DNA from: Kroppenstedtia eburnea
GTDB taxonomy: Bacteria; Bacillota; Bacilli; Thermoactinomycetales; DSM-45169
Assembly (NCBI RefSeq): GCF_013282215.1
Contig: NZ_CP048103.1
Location: 1,488,001 to 1,552,000, forward strand
Reading direction: 5' to 3'
DNA length: 64,000 nucleotides
Shown: one piece after another, positions 18,250-26,361 of the stretch
Layout: each line of letters begins with the position of its first letter
How positions within the stretch are numbered: the first letter of the stretch is position 1
Translations under genes and position numbers: made by a program
The notes under the pieces: model-generated
The model's input: only the letters and a program-made list of their open reading frames with translations
Databases searched by the model: none
What the model was told of the DNA's origin: nothing

Positions 18250-19716
18250 TTAAGCCTTCACCTGTTCAATCGCTTGCTCAAACTCCGCATCCATCTCAGC
18301 ATCCGGTTTCTTCGTCAACAGACTGACCACGATCACCGCGATTGTGCCGACGATAAATCCGGGAATCATCTCGTAAATCTCTTTGACGGCTTCGATATTG
18401 GACCAGATGATCACCGTGGCGGCACCGGTCAGCATGCCTGCCAGCGCGCCCCACTTGTTCATGCGCTTCCAGTAGAGGCTGAGCAGCACCACCGGTCCGA
18501 AGGCGGAGCCGAATCCGGCCCAGGCGTACCCCACCAGGTTCAAGATCGTCTCATTGGGATTGAAGGCCAGGTAGAGGGCGATCAGGGCCACGCCCAGCAA
18601 GGAGAGGCGGCCGACCAGGACCAGCTCTTTGTCCGAGGCGGAGCGGCGGAAAAAGGCCCGGTAGAAGTCTTCGGTCAAGGCACTGGCCGTCACCAGCAAC
18701 TGGGAGGAGATGGTGCTCATGATGGCGGCCATGATCGCTGCCAGCAGGAAACCGGTGATCAAGGGATGGAACAGAATCTTGGCCAGTACGATGAAGACGG
18801 TCTCCGGATTGTCCAAGGTCATGTGTTCTTTGTGAAAGTAGGCGATACCGATCAGACCGGTGAACATCGCCCCCACGATGGAGAAGATCATCCAACCCAT
18901 CCCGATGCGGCGGGCGCTTTTCATCTCTTTGACTGAAGTGATGGCCATAAAGCGGACGATAATATGAGGCTGTCCAAAGTACCCCAATCCCCAGGCCAAC
19001 AGGGAGAGGATGCCGATGACACTCGTCCCTTTGAAGGCATCCAGCAACGTGGGATCGATGGAGCGAATTTCGCCGAAGGTGGCACTGATTCCCCCGGTTT
19101 GGGTGATCACCACGATCGGAACCAGGACCAGGGCGAGAAACATGATTGTTCCCTGTACAAAGTCCGTCCAGCTGACAGCGAGAAAACCGCCGAACAGGGT
19201 GTACACGATCACGACACCGGCGGTAAGCCAGATTCCCCACATATAATCCATGCCGAATGCGCTTTTAAACAGCTCGCCGCCGGCAACCATTCCCGAGGAG
19301 GTGTAAAAGGTGAAGAAGATGAAGATGACCAGTGCAGACACAATCCGCAGGAGGCGGGATTGATCCTTGAAGCGGTTTTCAAAATAATCCGGAATCGTGA
19401 TGGAATTGTTGGCGATTTCCGTGTAGGTCCGCAGGCGGGGCGCCACATACAGCCAGTTCAGCCAGGCACCGGTGGTCAAGCCGACCACGATCCAGCCGCT
19501 GCTCAAGCCGGCGGCGTACATCGCGCCGGGAAGACCCATCAACAACCAGCCACTCATGTCTGATGCCCCGGCGCTCAATGCCGTCACCGCAGGTCCAAGA
19601 TTCCGTCCCCCGAGCATGTAGTCAGATAAGTCTGAAGTCCTTCTGTAGGCATAGTAACCGATGGATAACATGGCAATCAAATAAATTCCGATGGAAATAA
19701 AAACACCGGACTCCAT
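18250..19716 (-). CDS. putP: Sodium/proline symporter PutP
   Basis: A 488-residue sodium:solute symporter family protein with about 13 membrane segments. The sodium/proline signature region GGRNLGPAVTALSAGASDMSGW (seen in parts around residues 36-57) and AIMAAIMSTISSQLLVTASA (about 325-344) are typical. It imports proline for catabolism, consistent with rocA and proline dehydrogenase upstream on the same strand. AAGGGGGG precedes the ATG. A cre-like site sits 40 bases upstream. OpuE, the osmotic paralogue, is similar, so context decides the name. Confidence 0.93.
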   Translation of the reverse strand: MESGVFISIGIYLIAMLSIGYYAYRRTSDLSDYMLGGRNLGPAVTALSAGASDMSGWLLMGLPGAMYAAGLSSGWIVVGLTTGAWLNWLYVAPRLRTYTEIANNSITIPDYFENRFKDQSRLLRIVSALVIFIFFTFYTSSGMVAGGELFKSAFGMDYMWGIWLTAGVVIVYTLFGGFLAVSWTDFVQGTIMFLALVLVPIVVITQTGGISATFGEIRSIDPTLLDAFKGTSVIGILSLLAWGLGYFGQPHIIVRFMAITSVKEMKSARRIGMGWMIFSIVGAMFTGLIGIAYFHKEHMTLDNPETVFIVLAKILFHPLITGFLLAAIMAAIMSTISSQLLVTASALTEDFYRAFFRRSASDKELVLVGRLSLLGVALIALYLAFNPNETILNLVGYAWAGFGSAFGPVVLLSLYWKRMNKWGALAGMLTGAATVIIWSNIEAVKEIYEMIPGFIVGTIAVIVVSLLTKKPDAEMDAEFEQAIEQVKA

Positions 19717-19755
19717 AGATTTCCCCCCTTAAGTGGTACAGCATCTAAAGCCATC

Positions 19756-19769
19756 TTAAAACGCTTACA
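19756..19769 (-). promoter_or_regulatory. Candidate CcpA (cre) site before putP
   Basis: On the minus strand the site reads TGTAAGCGTTTTAA, matching the cre consensus TGWAARCGYTWNCW except near the end. It lies about 40 bases upstream of the putP start, a position suited to catabolite repression. Confidence 0.5.
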
Positions 19770-19830
19770 AAGTGGATCCGGTTGAAAAACCAGCCGGTAC
19801 CCAGATCCGTCAGTCCACCTGTTTATTTTT

Positions 19831-19872
19831 ACGGACAGCAATCTCTGTGGCAGAGACTGCTGTCCGGTTTTT
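19831..19872 (+). terminator. Plus-oriented terminator between putP and rocA
   Basis: CGGACAGCA (19832-19840) pairs with TGCTGTCCG (19859-19867), with TCTCTG/CAGAGA inside, followed by seven T on the plus strand. On the minus strand, which carries rocA, no T-tract follows; it therefore best stops plus-strand (antisense) transcription. Confidence 0.75.
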
Positions 19873-21420
19873 TTACAACATCTGACTGATGGTTTTGGCC
19901 TGCATGTGGAGAATCAGGTAGTCAGGTCCGCCAGCTTTTGAATCGGTTCCCGACATCTTGAATCCGCCGAAGGGATGGTAGCCCACAATCGCTCCGGTGC
20001 AGTTGCGGTTGAAGTAGAGGTTCCCCACATGGAAGTCGCGCTTGGCACGCTCGATGTGCTCCGCATTGTTGGAGATGACGGCTCCGGTCAAGCCGTATTC
20101 GGTGTTGTTGGCGATCTCAATCGCTTCATCAAAGTCCTTGGCTTTGCAGAAGGCGACCACCGGTCCGAAAATCTCTTCCTGCATGATGCGGGCTTTGGGG
20201 TCCACGTCGGCAAAGATCGTCGGCTGGATGAAGTATCCTTTGGAATCATCCGCCTCACCGCCGGTCGCCAGTCGCCCTTCCTCTTTCCCGATGGCGATGT
20301 AACCGGTGATTTTGTCATAGGCCTTCTGATTGATGACCGGCCCCATGTAGTTCCGGTGGGAGCGGGGATCCCCGACGGTCAATTCCTTCGTCAGCCGGAC
20401 CGCTTTTTCCAACACCTCGTCGTAAACATCCTCATGAACGACGGCACGGGAGCCGGCGGAACATTTTTGGCCGGAGAAACCGAAGGCCGAGGTGACGATG
20501 GCTTCGGCCGCCAAGTCGAGGTTCGCCTCCCGGTCCACGACCACGGTATCTTTTCCGCCCATCTCGATGATGACGCGCTTCAGATGGGTCTGGCCTTCAT
20601 GGACGACGGATGCCCGCTGGTAGATGCGGGTCCCCACGGCACGGGAACCGGTGAAAGTGATCAGTGCGGTTTTCGGATGGTCCACCAGGTATTCGCCGAC
20701 TTCAACCGGATCTCCGGGGACAAAGTTGACAACCCCTTTGGGAACCCCGGCTTCTTCCAACACTTCAACAAATTTGGCGGCGATCACCGGTGTCGATTCC
20801 GCCGGTTTCAACAGCACGGTGTTCCCGGTGACCAGGGGCGCGACGGTGGTGCCCACCATGATTGCGCAGGCGAAGTTCCACGGGGGGATCACCACACTGA
20901 CACCCGTCGGGGTGTAGACGTAGCGGTTCAGTTCGCCTTCCCGGCTGTTGACCGGCTTCCCGTCTTTCAGCTCCAGCATTTGGCGGGCATAGTATTCCAT
21001 AAAGTCAATCGCTTCCGCCGTGTCGGCATCTGCTTCTTTCCAGGGCTTCCCGGCTTCTTTCACCAACAGAGCGGAAAACTCATGCTTGCGACGACGGACC
21101 ATGGCGGCGGCACGGAAGAGGATCTCCGCACGGGCGGCCGCGTCCCATTTTCTCCAGTTTTCAAAGGCTTCAAGGGCGGCATCCATCGCCTTGTCAGCCA
21201 GCGCTTGGTTGGCCTTGGAGACGGTGCCGATGATCTCATCTTTATTGGCCGGGTTGACAGAGACCAATTTCTTTTCAGTGAAAATCCGCTCCCCGCCGAT
21301 GATGAGCGGGTAGTCCTGACCCAGGGAAGCTTCCGCCCGGCTCAAAGCCGCTTCAAAGGCCCGCCGATTCTCTTCCTTGGAAAAGTCGGTGAAGGGTTCG
21401 TGTTTATAAGTGGTGGTCAT
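19873..21420 (-). CDS. rocA: 1-pyrroline-5-carboxylate dehydrogenase
   Basis: A 515-residue aldehyde dehydrogenase that oxidises glutamate-gamma-semialdehyde to glutamate. Visible are [21 protein letters not shown] (N-terminal substrate region, around residue 175), [13 protein letters not shown], the glutamate in [11 protein letters not shown] and the catalytic cysteine in [16 protein letters not shown] (about 325), and the oligomerisation end [30 protein letters not shown] precedes the ATG. It lies between putP and proline dehydrogenase and has its own sigma-54-type promoter. Confidence 0.95.
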   Translation of the reverse strand: MTTTYKHEPFTDFSKEENRRAFEAALSRAEASLGQDYPLIIGGERIFTEKKLVSVNPANKDEIIGTVSKANQALADKAMDAALEAFENWRKWDAAARAEILFRAAAMVRRRKHEFSALLVKEAGKPWKEADADTAEAIDFMEYYARQMLELKDGKPVNSREGELNRYVYTPTGVSVVIPPWNFACAIMVGTTVAPLVTGNTVLLKPAESTPVIAAKFVEVLEEAGVPKGVVNFVPGDPVEVGEYLVDHPKTALITFTGSRAVGTRIYQRASVVHEGQTHLKRVIIEMGGKDTVVVDREANLDLAAEAIVTSAFGFSGQKCSAGSRAVVHEDVYDEVLEKAVRLTKELTVGDPRSHRNYMGPVINQKAYDKITGYIAIGKEEGRLATGGEADDSKGYFIQPTIFADVDPKARIMQEEIFGPVVAFCKAKDFDEAIEIANNTEYGLTGAVISNNAEHIERAKRDFHVGNLYFNRNCTGAIVGYHPFGGFKMSGTDSKAGGPDYLILHMQAKTISQML

Positions 21421-21462
21421 GGTGAATCTCCTTTCCTCATCTGGATCTCAATCCAATTAAGA

Positions 21463-21478
21463 AGCAAGAAATATGCCA
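21463..21478 (-). promoter_or_regulatory. rocA: Sigma-54 promoter of rocA
   Basis: Minus strand TGGCATATTTCTTGCT: the -24 GG and -12 GC are separated by the required 10 bases. It lies about 43 bases before the rocA start. Confidence 0.85.
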
Positions 21479-21486
21479 TAAACGTT

Positions 21487-21517
21487 CCCCCGCCGTGACG
21501 GCTGTCGGGGCTTTTTC
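21487..21517 (+). terminator. Plus-oriented hairpin and T-tract upstream of rocA
   Basis: CCCCG and CGGGG (21488-21510) enclose CCGTGACGG, followed by CTTTTT on the plus strand. Like the one at 19831 it points against the direction of the put genes, although read-through from proline dehydrogenase may also be affected by the hairpin. Confidence 0.6.
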
Positions 21518-21594
21518 AGACAGAACATTTTACAAAAGTGTCAAAGAGGTGTACAGATGTTTACATGATTGTAAAAACCATGACTCCAGATCCC

Positions 21595-22509
21595 TTATTT
21601 GGAGAAGAAACCTTTCAGGGCGAAGGTGACATTTTGCGGCCGTTCGGCCATCCGCCGCATGAAATAACCGAACCAGTCATTGCCGTAGGGGACATAGACC
21701 CGCATGGTGTACCCTTCTTGCGCCAATTGGAGCTGCAATTCATTCCTGAAGCCGTATAACATCTGAAACTCAAACCGGTCCCGGGGGATTTGCTTCTCCT
21801 CGGCAAAAGCTTTCACCTTGGCGATGATATTGTGATCATGGGAAGCGATCGCGGTATAGCTGCCGCTGGTGAGATGTTCCTTGATGATCTCCAGATAGTT
21901 TTCGTCCACTTTTGCCTTGTCCTGATACGCCACTTCGGGAGATTCCTTGTAAGCCCCTTTCACCAAGCGGAGTGGAACCCCCCGCAAATCCTTCACATCC
22001 TGCAGGGCACGGTGCAGATAAGCCTGGATCACAGTCCCGACTTGATCGTATTCCTTGCGGAGCTCTCTGAGCAGATCCAACGTGATTTGACAATGGGCGT
22101 AATCTTCCATGTCAATCCGCACAAAATTGTTGTGTTTTTGAGCGGTGTCCAGGATTTTACGCATGTTGTCGAGGCAGAACTGGTAGTCAATATCCAGGCC
22201 CAGTTGGGTCAATTTCAGGGAGAGGTTGGAGTTGACCCCAAACCGGGCGATCGCCTCCAGGGTGTCGATGCAGTACTGGGTGGATTCGGCGGCTTCCTCC
22301 CTGCTGGAAACAAACTCTCCCAAGTGATCCACGGTGCAGACGAGCCCTTTTTCATTCAGGGATCGGACGGTCTCCATGGCACTTTCGATGCTTTCTCCGG
22401 CCACCACCTGGGCAGCTCCGAATTTCAGGCCCCATCTCCTTGCGGCCCGATTGAGAGTTTTGTTTTGAGAGGCGAACAGAAAGATATTTTTTGAGATGGA
22501 TTCAATCAT
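21595..22509 (-). CDS. putB: Proline dehydrogenase
   Basis: A 304-residue FAD enzyme that oxidises proline to pyrroline-5-carboxylate, the substrate of RocA. TIM-barrel PRODH motifs: LSLKLTQLGLDID (about 97-109), VRIDMEDYAHCQ (about 129-140), IQAYLHRALQDVKDL, LRLVKGAYKES and the C-terminal RVYVPYGNDWFGYFMRR that contacts FAD and substrate. The gene is monofunctional, as in other Firmicutes. It is read away from the activator gene and has a consensus -24/-12 promoter. Confidence 0.95.
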   Translation of the reverse strand: MIESISKNIFLFASQNKTLNRAARRWGLKFGAAQVVAGESIESAMETVRSLNEKGLVCTVDHLGEFVSSREEAAESTQYCIDTLEAIARFGVNSNLSLKLTQLGLDIDYQFCLDNMRKILDTAQKHNNFVRIDMEDYAHCQITLDLLRELRKEYDQVGTVIQAYLHRALQDVKDLRGVPLRLVKGAYKESPEVAYQDKAKVDENYLEIIKEHLTSGSYTAIASHDHNIIAKVKAFAEEKQIPRDRFEFQMLYGFRNELQLQLAQEGYTMRVYVPYGNDWFGYFMRRMAERPQNVTFALKGFFSK

Positions 22510-22564
22510 GGTCTTCCCTCCAACCGTAATGGATCAGTCCCTCTGATTTCAAGTGTAATTATTA

Positions 22565-22580
22565 AGCAATTATCGTGCCA
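22565..22580 (-). promoter_or_regulatory. putB: Sigma-54 promoter of proline dehydrogenase
   Basis: Minus strand TGGCACGATAATTGCT is a full match to the -24/-12 consensus TGGCAC-N5-TTGCW. It lies about 55 bases before the start codon. Confidence 0.93.
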
Positions 22581-22613
22581 TTTCATATTTTCCACTGAGG
22601 GGAGGGTGACAGT

Positions 22614-22648
22614 GTCTTGGTTTTAAACAAATATGTTTAAATCAAGAC
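22614..22648. promoter_or_regulatory. Palindromic upstream activating site between the activator gene and proline dehydrogenase
   Basis: Inverted repeat with arms GTCTTGGTTTTAAAC (22614-22628) and GTTTAAATCAAGAC (22635-22648) around AAATAT. It is 34-68 bases upstream of the -24 element, where an activator dimer or higher oligomer would bind, and close to the start of the activator gene, so it may also serve autoregulation. Confidence 0.75.
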
Positions 22649-22693
22649 AAAAATGTACTATGATATACAAAAGTGTGGAAGAAGAGGGAGGGG

Positions 22694-24268
22694 ATGAAAT
22701 TGCAACAACAAATTTCTCTGCTTTCATTGGCATCACCTTGGAAGAAAACTTTGGATCCGGCTGACATGGAGAGGGTTCCAAAGGATGCAACGCTGTCCGA
22801 CCTGGATGAATCGGCTCTGGGCAAGGACCTGGCATTGCAGGATCGGGAGGGAGGAGTTGTCGGATGGATTCCCGCCCGGAAGGTGACACAAGTCTTGTGG
22901 CGACAGTGGAAAATCTGTCACGCCTACTATGAAACGCTGCTGGAGACGGTCGATGATGCGATCACCGCCGTGGACGAAAATGGAAAGATCGTTTCCTGGA
23001 ATCATCGATCGGAAGCGATCTTTGAATACCCCCGGGATGAAATCATGGGCAAGCCGATCACCGATTTTTTTGAGCAGGATGCCCTTGAAGTGATGTCGGT
23101 GCTGACGGAAGGGAAAGGGGGCAAAGGGGTCTTCCGCAAGTACCATCAGCCCAGCCCCCATGTATATTCGCTGATCAATGCATTGCCGGTGGTGATGAAC
23201 CAGCGGGTGATCGGCGGGATTTCCGTGGAGAGGGATATCACTGATGTGGTCAGGCTGAATAATGAATTGTCCACGACGACTGCCTATATCCGGGATTTGG
23301 AAAAGCAGTTCGATGAACAGAAGGCGGAGGATCCTTTTCATAAAATCAAGGGAAGGAGCGAAGCGATTCGTCACGCTGTAAACCTGGCCGGAAAAGTGGC
23401 ATCGACGGAGGCTTCGGTTTTGATCACCGGGGAAAGCGGTGTCGGCAAGGAATTATTTGCAAGCGCCATCCATAAGGCCGGTCCCCGGGCGGAGGGCCCA
23501 TTCATCGATATCAATTGCGGTGCCATCCCCACCCCTCTCTTTGAAAGCGAACTGTTCGGTTATGAGCGGGGGGCGTTCACCGGGGCGAACAAGGAGGGGA
23601 AGAAGGGAAAGTTGGATGCCGCCGAGGGAGGAACCCTGTTCTTGGATGAGATCGGGGAGATGCCCTTGGATCTGCAGGTAAAGCTGTTGCGGGTTTTACA
23701 GGAAAAGCGATTTTATCGGGTCGGCGGCACCGAACCGATCCCCTTGGATGTCCGGATCATCGCCGCCACCAATCGGGATCTGGAGGAGATGATCGAGGCG
23801 GGGCGGTTCAGAGAAGACCTGTATTATCGGCTCCATGTGGTCTCCATCCGCATCCCCCCCCTGCGCGAACGAATGGAAGATATTCCGGAGTTGATCCAGC
23901 TCTGTCTGAACGAGTTTTCCCGCAAATATTCCAAGCCGGTTCCCGAGCTCGACCCGGAGGTGATGTATCGTTTTATCAACCATGACTGGCCCGGGAATGT
24001 GAGGCAATTGCGCAACCTGATTGAACGGATCATGATCCTGACCGATGGGGAGACGATCCGGCCCCATCACTTGCCGAGCAACTTCACGAAAGTGGAAGAA
24101 AGCAGAGTCACAAACCCATCCTCCCTCCATCCCCCCGTCGGCGACAGCGAAGAGATGAGGATCCGGAATGCTTTGACCACCACCTACGGCAATAAATCCG
24201 CCGCCGCCAAACTGCTCGGCATCTCCAGAGCCACACTGTATAATAAAATGCGGAAGTACCATCTGTGA
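22694..24268 (+). CDS. PAS-domain sigma-54-dependent activator of proline catabolism
   Basis: A 524-residue enhancer-binding protein like RocR. A poorly conserved N-terminus (1-75) is followed by a PAS domain ([20 protein letters not shown], around 80-170), an AAA+ domain with Walker [16 protein letters not shown], the sigma-54 contact loop [15 protein letters not shown] and Walker [14 protein letters not shown], and a Fis-type helix-turn-helix [20 protein letters not shown] at the end. It is divergent from the put genes, whose promoters are of sigma-54 type, so it very probably controls them. GGAGG (22687-22691) is only 2 bases from the ATG; the TTG at 22700 is better spaced and may be the true start. 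The ligand sensed by PAS is unknown. Confidence 0.92.
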   Translation: MKLQQQISLLSLASPWKKTLDPADMERVPKDATLSDLDESALGKDLALQDREGGVVGWIPARKVTQVLWRQWKICHAYYETLLETVDDAITAVDENGKIVSWNHRSEAIFEYPRDEIMGKPITDFFEQDALEVMSVLTEGKGGKGVFRKYHQPSPHVYSLINALPVVMNQRVIGGISVERDITDVVRLNNELSTTTAYIRDLEKQFDEQKAEDPFHKIKGRSEAIRHAVNLAGKVASTEASVLITGESGVGKELFASAIHKAGPRAEGPFIDINCGAIPTPLFESELFGYERGAFTGANKEGKKGKLDAAEGGTLFLDEIGEMPLDLQVKLLRVLQEKRFYRVGGTEPIPLDVRIIAATNRDLEEMIEAGRFREDLYYRLHVVSIRIPPLRERMEDIPELIQLCLNEFSRKYSKPVPELDPEVMYRFINHDWPGNVRQLRNLIERIMILTDGETIRPHHLPSNFTKVEESRVTNPSSLHPPVGDSEEMRIRNALTTTYGNKSAAAKLLGISRATLYNKMRKYHL

Positions 24269-24282
24269 AATGAAAAAAGCAC

Positions 24283-24320
24283 AAACACCGCCTCCCGCAG
24301 CAGGGAGGCGGTGTTTTGTG
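24283..24320. terminator. Bidirectional terminator
   Basis: AAACACCGCCTCCC (24283-24296), loop GCAGCA, GGGAGGCGGTGTTT (24303-24316), T-rich after. It lies between the activator gene and the converging kinase gene. Confidence 0.93.
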
Positions 24321-25220
24321 TTATCCGGCATACCGCTTGAGGATCCGGTCCACCGAGGAGCCGTAGGATTCCCCGAAATGGTTGAGGTGGACGAGGAGGT
24401 AGTAGAGTTGGTAGAGAGGTTTTCGGTCTTGATATTCGGATTCCAGGGGGAAGGCTTCCCGGTACGCACCATAAAAGCGGTCCGGGAAGCCGCCGAAAAG
24501 TTCGGTGAAGGCCAGGTCCACTTCCCGATGTCCATAATAGATCGCCGGGTCGATCAGACAAGGAGTGCCACCGGGTCCGACCATCCAGTTGCCCCCCCAC
24601 AAGTCACCGTGGAGGAGGGAGGGGGAGATGGCGGAGTCTCCCAGCCAGTCATCCAGCCGATCCAGCAACCGGATCAACAGACGGTTCCGACGGGGAGGAA
24701 GTCGGTCTCCTCTGTCGGCGATCCCGATTTGGGGCAGCAGGCGGCAGTCCCGGTAAAAGTCGACCCACCTTTCTCTCCGGGGATTGGGTTGGGACAGGAG
24801 ACCGATGAAGTTATCCTGTTCCAGACCGAAGGCGGTGGAGGTATGTTGGTGGAGCTCCGCCACGCCCCGACCCAGGGCTTCCGCAATTTCATGATCGGGC
24901 CGGGTCGGACCCGGTTCGATCCATTCCATCAGGATCCAGCCAATCCCTGTTTTTTCCGGTCCTTCGTGTGCGATCACTTTCGGGATTCGCAGAGACCGAC
25001 TGTTCCGGGCCAATGTCTCCAGTCCGTCCCGCTCGGCGGTGAAAAAACCGGCGGGAGCCTCGGTTTGGAATTTAAAAAAATATCGACCCGCCGGGGTCTC
25101 CAGACGGAAGGACTGGCCGATTTCCCCGCCGGAGACGGGGCGGGACGGTTGCAGAGGACCGGGATCCCCGTATGCGTGCAGTGCTGATTCCACCGCTGAC
25201 TTGAGGGGAGGAGTGAGCAT
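24321..25220 (-). CDS. Fructosamine/ketosamine-3-kinase family protein
   Basis: A 299-residue kinase of the FN3K family: PVSGGEIGQSFRLETPAGRY and the lysine strand YFFKFQTEAPAGFFTAERDG at the N-terminus, HGDLWGGNWMV (catalytic loop, about 208-218) and CLIDPAIYYGHREVDLAF (metal-binding DPA). These enzymes phosphorylate sugars attached to protein lysines so that the adduct falls off. The ATG at 25220 shares its A with the TGA of the phosphatase gene upstream, so the two are translationally coupled. Confidence 0.9.
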   Translation of the reverse strand: MLTPPLKSAVESALHAYGDPGPLQPSRPVSGGEIGQSFRLETPAGRYFFKFQTEAPAGFFTAERDGLETLARNSRSLRIPKVIAHEGPEKTGIGWILMEWIEPGPTRPDHEIAEALGRGVAELHQHTSTAFGLEQDNFIGLLSQPNPRRERWVDFYRDCRLLPQIGIADRGDRLPPRRNRLLIRLLDRLDDWLGDSAISPSLLHGDLWGGNWMVGPGGTPCLIDPAIYYGHREVDLAFTELFGGFPDRFYGAYREAFPLESEYQDRKPLYQLYYLLVHLNHFGESYGSSVDRILKRYAG

Positions 25221-25684
25221 CAGAGTTCTTCCTTCTCTCTGAGGGTCCGGATGATCCCTTGGCAACCCGCCTCCACCAGGCGGTAGGTTTCTTCAAAATC
25301 CCCGGTGAAATAGGGATCGGGGACTTCTTTATACTCTGTGTCGGGGATGAAGTCGACAAACCGGTGGAGTTCAGCTTCACGGCCTGCCAGATTCTTCACA
25401 TCCAGGTAGTTGCTGTGATCCATCACGATGACATAATCAAAGTCTTCCAGGTCCTGCTTTTCGATTTGTCGGGCCCGGATTCCCGCAAAGGAAATTCCGC
25501 GATCGGCGAGGAGGGTGCGGGTTCCCCGGTGGGGAGCTTCGCCGGCGTGCCAGTCACCGGTTCCGGCGGAATCGACCCGCACTCTCTCCTCCAAACCCTC
25601 CTCACGAAGTTGGTGTCGCAGCACCGCTTCAGCCATGGGAGAACGACAGATGTTTCCCAAGCAGACGAACAGAACGGATACCAA
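25220..25684 (-). CDS. Low-molecular-weight protein-tyrosine-phosphatase family protein
   Basis: A 154-residue phosphatase with the P-loop VLFVCLGNICRSPMAEAVL (CxxxxxR at about 8-15), SAGTGDWHAGEAP, and the acid in VPDPYFTGDFEETY (aspartate about 122). It starts with TTG at 25684, with AAGGAG about 12 bases upstream. It is coupled to the kinase gene. LMW-PTP proteins can act on phosphotyrosine or, in deglycation, on ribulosamine-5-phosphates; the pairing with an FN3K homologue favours the latter role here. Confidence 0.92.
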   Translation of the reverse strand: MVSVLFVCLGNICRSPMAEAVLRHQLREEGLEERVRVDSAGTGDWHAGEAPHRGTRTLLADRGISFAGIRARQIEKQDLEDFDYVIVMDHSNYLDVKNLAGREAELHRFVDFIPDTEYKEVPDPYFTGDFEETYRLVEAGCQGIIRTLREKEEL

Positions 25685-25821
25685 GGTAAAAGCACTCCTT
25701 TTTCAACCGGAATCTGAAGCCAATCCTATCTTAACACAACATCGGCCAACCCCCCGCCCGGCGTCAAGGGATTCTTTCCGATGGAAATGAAAGCGCCTTC
25801 AAAAAAATAACAAAATAATTC

Positions 25822-25850
25822 TTGCCAAGAGGATAGGTCCCCGGTATAAT
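25822..25850 (+). promoter_or_regulatory. Sigma-A promoter of the thr operon
   Basis: TTGCCA (25822-25827), 17-base spacer, TATAAT (25845-25850), about 43 bases before thrR. Confidence 0.88.
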
Positions 25851-25869
25851 GTCCGTTATATAAAAACAA

Positions 25870-25890
25870 TTGTCTCCTATAGGAGGACAA
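25870..25890 (+). promoter_or_regulatory. Palindrome covering the thrR ribosome binding site
   Basis: TTGTCTCCT-A-T-AGGAGGACAA, an inverted repeat with one unpaired base per arm. The ribosome binding site GGAGGA is in its right arm, so a hairpin in the mRNA would mask it, and in DNA it lies about 20 bases after the -10, where a repressor could bind. Confidence 0.6.
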
Positions 25891-25892
25891 AA

Positions 25893-26342
25893 ATGAGTCC
25901 AAAGGATGAGACTTACTATCTGATCCGTTCCGACATGTTGCCGGAGGCGATTCAGAAGACAGTGAAAGCCAAAGCGATGCTCGCCTCGGGAGAGGCACAG
26001 ACGGTACAGGATGCAGTGGATGAAGTGGGGATGAGCCGCAGTTCTTTTTACAAATACAAGGACGGGGTGTACCCCTTCAATGCCCTGATGAAAGAGAAGA
26101 TCGTCACCGTCTCTCTGACACTGGAGCATCGCGCAGGAGTATTGTCCGGCATTTTGGCCTATCTGGCGACGCACAGAGGGAATGTGCTGACGATTCACCA
26201 GACGATTCCCCTGCAGGGGATCGCAGGGGTTACCATGTCTCTCGACACGGCGCAGGTGATGATCAGTTTGACAGAGTTGATCGACGGGATGAAGGAGATG
26301 GACGGGGTGGTTCGGGCGACCCTCGTGGGTCGGGGAGAATAA
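25893..26342 (+). CDS. thrR: ACT-domain regulator ThrR (formerly PheB)
   Basis: A 149-residue protein of UPF0735. An N-terminal helix-turn-helix-like part (VQDAVDEVGMSRSSFYKYKD, about 41-60) is followed by an ACT domain (TVSLTLEHRAGVLSGILAYL, from about 73). In Bacillus subtilis this protein represses threonine biosynthesis genes; the older chorismate mutase annotation is not supported. It is the first gene before hom, thrC and thrB, in keeping with a local regulator. GGAGGA 5-6 bases before the ATG lies in a palindrome. Confidence 0.9.
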   Translation: MSPKDETYYLIRSDMLPEAIQKTVKAKAMLASGEAQTVQDAVDEVGMSRSSFYKYKDGVYPFNALMKEKIVTVSLTLEHRAGVLSGILAYLATHRGNVLTIHQTIPLQGIAGVTMSLDTAQVMISLTELIDGMKEMDGVVRATLVGRGE

Positions 26343-26361
26343 GATACAGGGAGTGGGGAAG

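Noticed and set aside
19975-21498. 507-codon plus-strand frame opposite rocA
   Set aside because: Antisense shadow of a clear aldehyde dehydrogenase; no family motifs and no binding site.
22673-22693. GTG at 22673 as the start of the sigma-54 activator
   Set aside because: It lies upstream of the only ribosome binding site and within the promoter region; the ATG at 22694 or TTG at 22700 is more credible.
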